Source of the DNA: Nonomuraea coxensis DSM 45129
Lineage (GTDB): Bacteria > Actinomycetota > Actinomycetes > Streptosporangiales > Streptosporangiaceae
DNA: 64,000 bases
Direction: 5' to 3'
Assembly: GCF_019397265.1 (NCBI RefSeq)
Contig: NZ_CP068985.1
Location: 7,227,001 to 7,291,000 of the forward strand
Positions 58,892 to 64,000 of this stretch are shown here, piece by piece (the first letter of the stretch is position 1; every line of letters begins with the position of its first letter). Below the pieces are notes generated by a model that worked only from the letters and a program-made list of their open reading frames with translations, was not told the origin of the DNA and did not search any database. The translations under genes were made by a program, and so were the position numbers.

Positions 58892-60121
58892 ATGAGGTCA
58901 CACCAGTCACATCCCACCATCCTGGACGCGCCGCCCGGCACGGGTAAAGGCGCGCGGATCGCCTCGGTCGACGCGCTGAGGGGCTTCGCGCTGCTGGGCA
59001 TCCTCGTCGTGAACATCGCGTTCCTGGCCTCCGGCTACCGGATGGCCGGGCACGCGGAGCCGGCGTTCCAGGGGCCGCTCGACTGGGGCGTGCGCTGGTC
59101 GGTCACGCTGTTCCTGGAGAACAAGTTCTACCTGCTGTTCTCCTTCCTGTTCGGCTACAGCTTCACGCTCCAGCTCGACTCGGCCGCCCGGCAGGGCCTC
59201 CGCTTCACGCCGATGTTCCTGCGCCGGCTCGGCGGGCTGTTCCTGCTGGGGCTGGCGCACGCGGTGCTGCTGTTCCCCGGCGACATCCTGACCACGTACG
59301 CGGCGGTGGGCGTCGCCCTGCTGGTGCTGCGCCGGATCACGCCCAAGGCGGCGGTGGTGCTGGCCGTGGGGCTGACGGCGCTGCTCGCGCTGGCGTTCGT
59401 GCTGCTCGCCGTCCTCACGTCGACCGGGCTGGACATGAGCCACACGGTGGCGGACACGGCCGCCGAGGCGGCCCGCTCGGACCAGGCGCTGGTCGGCGGG
59501 GTCTGGCAGATCATCACCGAGCACGTGCGCAAGCTGTCGCTGATCCTCGTCCTGCGGGTGTTCTTCCAGGGGCCGGCGGTGCTGGCCGCGTGCCTCATCG
59601 GGCTGGCCGTGGGCAAACTCGGCCTCCTGCGCGACCTCTCCGCCCACCAGGACACGCTGCGCAGGCTCCAGTGGATCGGCTTCACCGTGGGCCTGTCCGG
59701 CGCGCTCTTCTACACCGCCTCGGCCTGGACCGGCGCGGTGCACAAGTTCTGGGGCGAGGCGGTGGACCTGGTGACGGCCCCGCTGCTGGCGGCGGCGTAC
59801 GCGGCCACGTTCCTGCGGCTGCTGCCGCACCTGCCGGGCCTCGGCCGCGTCCTCGCCGCCCCCGGCAGGATGGCGCTGTCCAACTACCTCGCGCAGTCGC
59901 TGATCTGCTCGCTGATCTTCACCGGCTACGGCCTGGCGCTCGTGGACCGGGTCAGCCCGCCGCTGGAGGTGGCGATCGCCTGCGGCGTCTTCGCCGTCCA
60001 GGTCCTCGCCAGCCAATGGTGGCTCGGACGGCACCGGTACGGGCCGGTCGAGTGGTGGCTGCGGCACCTGACGTACTGGCGCCGCCCGGCCGGCGCGGTC
60101 ATCCCGCCGCCGGGAGGATGA
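58892..60121 (+). CDS. DUF418 family membrane protein (acyltransferase-like)
   Basis: 409 residues, about ten helices. Starts with RIASVDALRGFALLGILVVN at about 23-42, the DUF418/acyltransferase-3-related hallmark, and FSFLFGYSFTLQL near 80. The C-terminal DUF418 region has GRMALSNYLAQSLICSLIF near 330. It may acylate the surface polymer. Its 3' end overlaps the convergent uridine-kinase-like gene by 23 bases. Confidence 0.85.
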   Translation: MRSHQSHPTILDAPPGTGKGARIASVDALRGFALLGILVVNIAFLASGYRMAGHAEPAFQGPLDWGVRWSVTLFLENKFYLLFSFLFGYSFTLQLDSAARQGLRFTPMFLRRLGGLFLLGLAHAVLLFPGDILTTYAAVGVALLVLRRITPKAAVVLAVGLTALLALAFVLLAVLTSTGLDMSHTVADTAAEAARSDQALVGGVWQIITEHVRKLSLILVLRVFFQGPAVLAACLIGLAVGKLGLLRDLSAHQDTLRRLQWIGFTVGLSGALFYTASAWTGAVHKFWGEAVDLVTAPLLAAAYAATFLRLLPHLPGLGRVLAAPGRMALSNYLAQSLICSLIFTGYGLALVDRVSPPLEVAIACGVFAVQVLASQWWLGRHRYGPVEWWLRHLTYWRRPAGAVIPPPGG

Positions 60122-60830
60122 GGCGGGGCCGGTCGAAGGCGGTGTTGTCGACGATCGCGTCCACGCGGCCCAGCGGGTCGGCCTCGGCCAGGTAGACCCG
60201 CGCGGCGGCCAGGTAGCGGTCGCGGTGCACCGACTCGGCCGCCGAGCCGGCCCAGTCCTGGTCGCGGGCGGCGCCGCGGCGGACCGAGAGCTCGGCGTCG
60301 ACGTCGATCCAGATCCGGTAGTCCCAGAAGCCGTCGAGCTCGGGGCGGAAGGCGAAGACGCCGTCGGCGACGAGCACCGCGTCGGCGGTCAGCGGGGTCG
60401 TGACGGCCGAGTGGTCGACCTGGGTCAGGGGGTCGATGGAGCACAGGGCGCACGCCACGGCCTCGGGCGAGCGGAAGGGGTCGAGGAGGACGCGCCTCAG
60501 CGTGTCGTAGTCGTAGGCGTTGCGGTAGTAGCCCTCGCCCGACTCGCGGTCGTACAGGTGGCGGTCCTTCCACGGCTTCTTGAAGTCGTCGAGCGTGGCG
60601 CGCAGAACCGTGCGGCCGCGGGCGGCGAGCTCCGCGGCCAGCTCGTGGCCGAAGCTGGTCTTGCCGGCCGCGGTGAGGCCGTCGATGCCCACCAGCAGCC
60701 GCCCGGAGCCGCGGGCGAGGACCCGCCCGGCCAGCTCGGACACCAGCAGGGCGCGGCCGGCGGAGGCCGGCGGCGGGACCGGCTGCCGCCAGGTCGAGAC
60801 CGAGTGGTGGACACGTGATTCCGGTGGCAC
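60099..60830 (-). CDS. Uridine kinase-like P-loop protein
   Basis: 243 residues from the GTG at 60830, seven bases after the -10-like TATCGT on the minus strand, so probably leaderless; a GTG three codons upstream is possible. Walker A VGIDGLTAAGKTSF lies near 45, and LDDFKKPWKDRHLYDRES shows the Asp and Lys seen in uridine/cytidine kinases and phosphoribulokinase relatives. Substrate probably a nucleoside or pantothenate-like alcohol. The C-terminus is standard. Confidence 0.85.
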   Translation of the reverse strand: MPPESRVHHSVSTWRQPVPPPASAGRALLVSELAGRVLARGSGRLLVGIDGLTAAGKTSFGHELAAELAARGRTVLRATLDDFKKPWKDRHLYDRESGEGYYRNAYDYDTLRRVLLDPFRSPEAVACALCSIDPLTQVDHSAVTTPLTADAVLVADGVFAFRPELDGFWDYRIWIDVDAELSVRRGAARDQDWAGSAAESVHRDRYLAAARVYLAEADPLGRVDAIVDNTAFDRPRLILPAAG

Positions 60831-60852
60831 GCGCCCCACGATAGCCGCGGGC

Positions 60853-62244
60853 CTACGCGCCGCCCCGGCCGGCCCACTTGATCTCGTACGGGGCGAGGGC
60901 GACCTGCCGGCCGTCCACGGTGGCGGTCACCTGCTCGCCGGTCGTGTTGACCATCACGACCTGGCGTTCCTGGCCGAGCGCCTTCACCCTCGGGTCCGAG
61001 GACTGGACGTCGGTCAGCCGGACCCCGTTCGGGAACCACCTGGTGAAGCCGCTCAGCAGCCCCGCCATCGGCAGCTCGCCGCCGACCTTGGGGGCCCACA
61101 GGCAGCCGGGGCACTCGCCCTCGTCCTTCTGCTGCGGGTTCCAGTAGAGGGCCGTCGTGACGCCGCCGCGCGCGAACTCCATGAGGGCCGCGGCCTGCAC
61201 CGCCGTGCGCTTCTCCTCGCTCCAGCCGGAGTTCTCCGGCTCGACGTACCACTCGGCCCACCACACCGGCAGGTCGCCGCTCTGCTGCCGCAGCCAGGTG
61301 GTGATGGCGCCGAACTTGCCGAGGGCGGTGAAGTCGTCGGGAACGTTCCCCTTCTCGTTCGTCATCGAGGCGCCGTCCACGACGATGAAGTCGGCGCCCT
61401 TCTTGTGCTCCAGCCAGTAGCGGATCGCGTCGAGCGCCCGCTGGTCCACCGTGCCCCACGGCCCGCTCAGCTCGGCGCCGGCGTCGGGGCGCGTGCTGCT
61501 GCCGATCGACATGTACGGCCCGCCGACCTGGATGTCCTTGTCGACCTTCTTCAGCGCGTCGTAGACCTTGTTGTACATCTCGGTGTAGCCGCGGGCGTCC
61601 CACTTGTTGGTGGTCGGGTCCCAGAAGCCCTTGAACTCGTTCCACACCATGTAGTGCTTGACCGTGGGGTACTGCTTGGCCACCCGCGCGGCCAGCGCGG
61701 CGAAGTCGTCGAAGTGCTCGGGCTCGGGCGCGACCGTGTGGTTCTTGCTCCAGTCCGTGCGGCCGGGCTGCCCGCCCTTCATCCAGTCGGGCGCGCAGCA
61801 CAGCGTGATGACCGGCACCGCCCGCGCCGAGGACATGAACGTCAGCCGCCGGTCGAGGTCGCGGAAGCTGAACCGGCCGGGGCTCGGCTCCGGGTTGCCC
61901 ACGCCCCAGCCCATGATGTGCTGGTTCTGCAGCATCGGCACCCGCCCGAGCACGCCCCTCGCCTGCTCGACGACCTCCTCGGGCTCGTTGTCCGCGCTGT
62001 ACTGGGTGTGCGTGACGCCCCAGCGCGGCCAGGCCTCCAGTTCGGGCGGCGCCTCCAGCGTGGGGGCGGGGGCCTCGGGCTGGGCCGTGGCCACGTCGCT
62101 GCCGGAGAACCCCTCGCGGGACTTCGAGCGCATGGAGGCGTAGACCATGATGCCCGCCACCAGGACCACCGCGAGGATTCCCGCTCCGACGGCGATGGGC
62201 CAGGGCGATCGTCGGCGCGCGTGCCGGCCGTCGGTCGGAATCAC
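60853..62244 (-). CDS. Membrane-anchored glycoside hydrolase, GH39-like (clan A)
   Basis: 463 residues from the GTG at 62244, preceded by GAGGAG; the frame is open to 62292 but that part falls in a terminator hairpin. A helix at about 15-37 anchors it. TIM-barrel residues: HYMVWNEFKGFW carries the acid/base Asn-Glu pair and VWWAEWYVEPE carries the probable nucleophile. Two beta-type regions close the C-terminus. It resembles beta-xylosidase-like GH39 proteins. Location next to the exopolysaccharide genes suggests trimming or release of the polymer. Confidence 0.85.
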   Translation of the reverse strand: MIPTDGRHARRRSPWPIAVGAGILAVVLVAGIMVYASMRSKSREGFSGSDVATAQPEAPAPTLEAPPELEAWPRWGVTHTQYSADNEPEEVVEQARGVLGRVPMLQNQHIMGWGVGNPEPSPGRFSFRDLDRRLTFMSSARAVPVITLCCAPDWMKGGQPGRTDWSKNHTVAPEPEHFDDFAALAARVAKQYPTVKHYMVWNEFKGFWDPTTNKWDARGYTEMYNKVYDALKKVDKDIQVGGPYMSIGSSTRPDAGAELSGPWGTVDQRALDAIRYWLEHKKGADFIVVDGASMTNEKGNVPDDFTALGKFGAITTWLRQQSGDLPVWWAEWYVEPENSGWSEEKRTAVQAAALMEFARGGVTTALYWNPQQKDEGECPGCLWAPKVGGELPMAGLLSGFTRWFPNGVRLTDVQSSDPRVKALGQERQVVMVNTTGEQVTATVDGRQVALAPYEIKWAGRGGA

Positions 62245-62280
62245 GGGAGGCTCCTCACGGAAGGTGGCGGAACGTTCGAA

Positions 62281-62304
62281 GGGCCGGGCCACGGGGCCCG
62301 GCCC
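62281..62304 (-). terminator. Perfect 10-bp hairpin after the SDR gene
   Basis: GGGCCGGGCC, ACGG, GGCCCGGCCC, about 48 bases past the SDR stop (minus strand). Confidence 0.8.
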
Positions 62305-62351
62305 TCATTAAAGTAGTAGCTCCGCTTGCATGTGGCTTGCCGCGCCCGGAC

Positions 62352-63107
62352 TCACTGTTCCACGTCCGGGGGCCGCTGGCCGCCGGCCGGGCCCGGCACC
62401 CCGGCGTAGCGGTAGGGCACCGGCTGCCGTCCCGGCTGGACGACGAGGAGCGTGCCGGGCGTGTCGGTGTAGAAGGCCGACTCGACGGCGGCCGCCACGT
62501 CCTCGGCCGTGAGGAGCGGGAACCCGGCGCTGGTGAACATCTCCTTGGCCGCCGCCACAAGAGGGGTGTCGGTGAAACCGGGGCAGACCGCGCTGATGCG
62601 GATGCCGCGCGCCGCGAGCGGCTCGGCCAGCGCGCGCACCAGGCCGACCACGGCGTGCTTGGTCATCGTGTAGATCGGGTCGCCGGCGAAGCCGACCAGC
62701 CCGGCCAGCGACGCGGTGACCACGATCGCCCCGCCGCCGCCGCGTTCGAGCAGCGGCACGGCGGCGCGCGCCCCGAACACCACGCCGTCCACGTTGACGC
62801 CCATGACCTGCCGGTAGCGGTCGAGGTCGAAGTCGGCCAGGTCCACCCGCCCGGTGACCCCGGCGTTGAGGTGCACGAGGTCCAGCCGCCCGTAGCGGCT
62901 CTCGGCCAGGGCCACGGCCTCCAGCGAGGCGTCCGGGTCGCCGACGTCGGCCGCCAGCCACACGCCGCCGACCTCCTTCGCCAGCCGCTCGACGCCCTCG
63001 GCGTCGAGGTCGACGAGGACGCACCGGGCGCCGGACGCCGACAGGCGACGGGCCGTGGCGGCGCCGATGCCGCTCGCCGCGCCGGTGATCAGTGCAACAG
63101 TGCTCAT
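62352..63107 (-). CDS. Short-chain dehydrogenase/reductase
   Basis: 251 residues. NAD(P) motif TGAASGIGAATARRL at 8-22, ADVGDPDAS near 53, LNAGVTG near 82, and the catalytic Ser-Tyr-Lys with ASLAGLVGF and YTMTKHA near 136-155. The tail VVQPGRQPVPYRY is typical of an SDR group found near acyl-CoA metabolism genes. Substrate unknown. It follows the phosphotransferase-like gene by 33 bases and is probably co-transcribed. Confidence 0.92.
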   Translation of the reverse strand: MSTVALITGAASGIGAATARRLSASGARCVLVDLDAEGVERLAKEVGGVWLAADVGDPDASLEAVALAESRYGRLDLVHLNAGVTGRVDLADFDLDRYRQVMGVNVDGVVFGARAAVPLLERGGGGAIVVTASLAGLVGFAGDPIYTMTKHAVVGLVRALAEPLAARGIRISAVCPGFTDTPLVAAAKEMFTSAGFPLLTAEDVAAAVESAFYTDTPGTLLVVQPGRQPVPYRYAGVPGPAGGQRPPDVEQ

Positions 63108-63140
63108 GACACTCCCTGGGGGTCGGGCCTGGCGACGGGA

Positions 63141-64000
63141 TCAGACCTGGTCGAGCGTGCGGTGCGCGCGCGAGATGAGCGTCGGCACCGCCGCGCCGAT
63201 CCGGTCGAACCCCTCCCCCACGGTCTTACCCTGGCGGAAGCGGGCGTGAATACCCTCGATGATGACCGCGAGCTTGAAGTTCCCGAAGGCGACGTAGAAG
63301 CCGAGGTCGGTGATCTCCCGGCCGGACGCCTTCGCGTAGTGCTCGGCGAACTCCGCCGCGTCCAGGAACCCGGGCGCCAGCGTGGCGTCGCCGGCCACCG
63401 GGATGCCCGCCCGCTCGTCGTCGCCGCGGCTGTGCCAGTACGTCAGCGTGAGCCCCAGGTCGGCCAGCGGATCGCCGAGCGTGGACATCTCCCAGTCGAC
63501 CACGGCCAGGATCTCCAGGTCGCCGGCGCTGACGAGGGTGTTGTCCAGCCGGTAGTCGCCGTGCACGAGCGTGCCGGGGGCCTCTGAGGGCAGCCGGTCG
63601 CGCAGCCGGCGGACGAGCCGGTCGTACTCCGGCAGGTCGGCCGTCTTCGACCGCTCCCACTGCTGGCACCAGCGGTCGAGCTGGCGGGCCATGTAGCCCT
63701 CGGGCCGGCCGAAGTCGCCGAGCCCGACCTCGCGGTAGTCGACGGCGTGGATGGCGGCCAGCACCTCGGCCAGCCGCTCCGACAGCCGGCGTACGCGCTC
63801 GGGCGGCGGGTCGCCCAGCTCCTCCCGGGTGCGCATGGCGGCGCCGGGCACGTGGCCCATGAGGTAGAACGGCGCGCCGATCACGTCCTCGTCGCCGCAG
63901 AAGGCGACCGGATCGGGCACCGGCACGGGGGTCGGCGCGAGGGCGGAGATGACGCGCCACTCGCGCCGCATGTCGTGGGCAGTGGGCAGCACGTGGCCGA
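63141..64000 (-). CDS. APH-family phosphotransferase (ACAD10-like), partial
   Basis: The visible 286 residues are the C-terminal part; the open frame continues through the window edge at 64000, so the start is not seen. Kinase-like motifs: LVHGDYRLDNTLVS near the middle (catalytic Asp and metal-binding Asn) and AVVDWEMSTLGDPLADLG (metal-binding Asp). YLMGHVPGAAM matches the group often annotated as acyl-CoA dehydrogenase-linked phosphotransferase. It is followed by an SDR. Confidence 0.88.
   Translation of the reverse strand, partial: GHVLPTAHDMRREWRVISALAPTPVPVPDPVAFCGDEDVIGAPFYLMGHVPGAAMRTREELGDPPPERVRRLSERLAEVLAAIHAVDYREVGLGDFGRPEGYMARQLDRWCQQWERSKTADLPEYDRLVRRLRDRLPSEAPGTLVHGDYRLDNTLVSAGDLEILAVVDWEMSTLGDPLADLGLTLTYWHSRGDDERAGIPVAGDATLAPGFLDAAEFAEHYAKASGREITDLGFYVAFGNFKLAVIIEGIHARFRQGKTVGEGFDRIGAAVPTLISRAHRTLDQV

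Noticed and set aside
55078..59016. 1312-codon minus-strand frame over the flippase and large membrane protein genes
   Set aside because: Same GC artefact; product is Arg/Gln/His-rich without domains and lies opposite two well-supported genes.
62245..62292. Upstream ATG at 62292 as the start of the glycoside hydrolase
   Set aside because: This start sits in the terminator hairpin; the GTG at 62244 has GAGGAG directly upstream.
1..64000. tRNA, rRNA, insertion sequences, integrases or attachment sites
   Set aside because: Looked for in all gaps and found none; all intergenic gaps are short and lack such sequences.

Overview
The window is 64 kb of very GC-rich, gene-dense DNA with the codon use and gene families of a filamentous actinobacterium. 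A partial conservon (NIT histidine kinase plus DUF742), an AfsR-type regulator, a MEDS/HATPase anti-sigma regulator, DUF1707, DUF2079, DUF4184 and DUF4235 proteins, and many leaderless genes point to Actinomycetes. Streptosporangiaceae (Nonomuraea-like) is my best guess, but this rests on recall of gene content and not on a search. No rRNA, tRNA, CRISPR array, insertion sequence or prophage was seen.

Layout: (1) 0.1-2.4 kb holds a reduced conservon ending in a strong terminator. (2) 2.4-3.0 kb holds a two-gene HicA-like module of lower GC. (3) 3.2-12.9 kb is a scavenging and catabolic island: a five-gene oligopeptide-type ABC importer, a hydantoinase/oxoprolinase-like protein and a DUF917 (thiohydantoin desulfurase family) protein on the minus strand, then an RpiB-like isomerase, a zinc-ribbon protein and a cytosine-deaminase-like amidohydrolase on the plus strand. 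(4) 12.9-18.8 kb has tex, an unknown protein, and a minus-strand TetR, Nei glycosylase and SPL radical-SAM operon in which the SPL gene is broken. (5) 18.9-24.1 kb has a saccharopine-dehydrogenase-like gene with an IlvD/Edd dehydratase, a 28-residue membrane peptide, a secreted protein, an STAS protein and a phosphotriesterase-family enzyme. (6) 24.1-25.7 kb is a short methionyl-tRNA synthetase gene behind what looks like a methionine-codon leader-peptide attenuator. (7) 25.7-36.6 kb holds stress, sensory and membrane proteins, a Rieske oxygenase, an FAD monooxygenase with a divergent TetR, a GT4 and PIG-L pair fired from one very compact palindrome, and a flippase-like protein. (8) 36.7-46.1 kb has an AfsR-like regulator, secreted proteins, a DedA-like protein behind an iron box, a D-Ala-D-Ala carboxypeptidase, a SpoU methyltransferase and small membrane proteins. 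(9) 46.3-49.8 kb pairs a membrane-anchored solute-binding/VWA protein with a one-piece sigma factor, zinc-finger, membrane and BACON-like fusion. (10) 50.1-62.2 kb is an exopolysaccharide locus: small membrane protein, CelD/FemAB-like acyltransferase, two GT2 enzymes, polysaccharide deacetylase, flippase, a 1062-residue polymerase-like membrane protein and a DUF418 protein, followed on the other strand by a uridine-kinase-like protein and an anchored glycoside hydrolase. (11) 62.3-64 kb has an SDR and an APH-like phosphotransferase cut by the window edge.

The most interesting signals are the metG leader (MTIAQVMMAP followed by mutually exclusive hairpins), the compact bidirectional leaderless promoter at 34.65 kb, the HicA-like pair with a non-HicB partner, the sigma/anti-sigma/BACON fusion, and the internally deleted SPL gene. 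Many convergent gene pairs overlap at their 3' ends.
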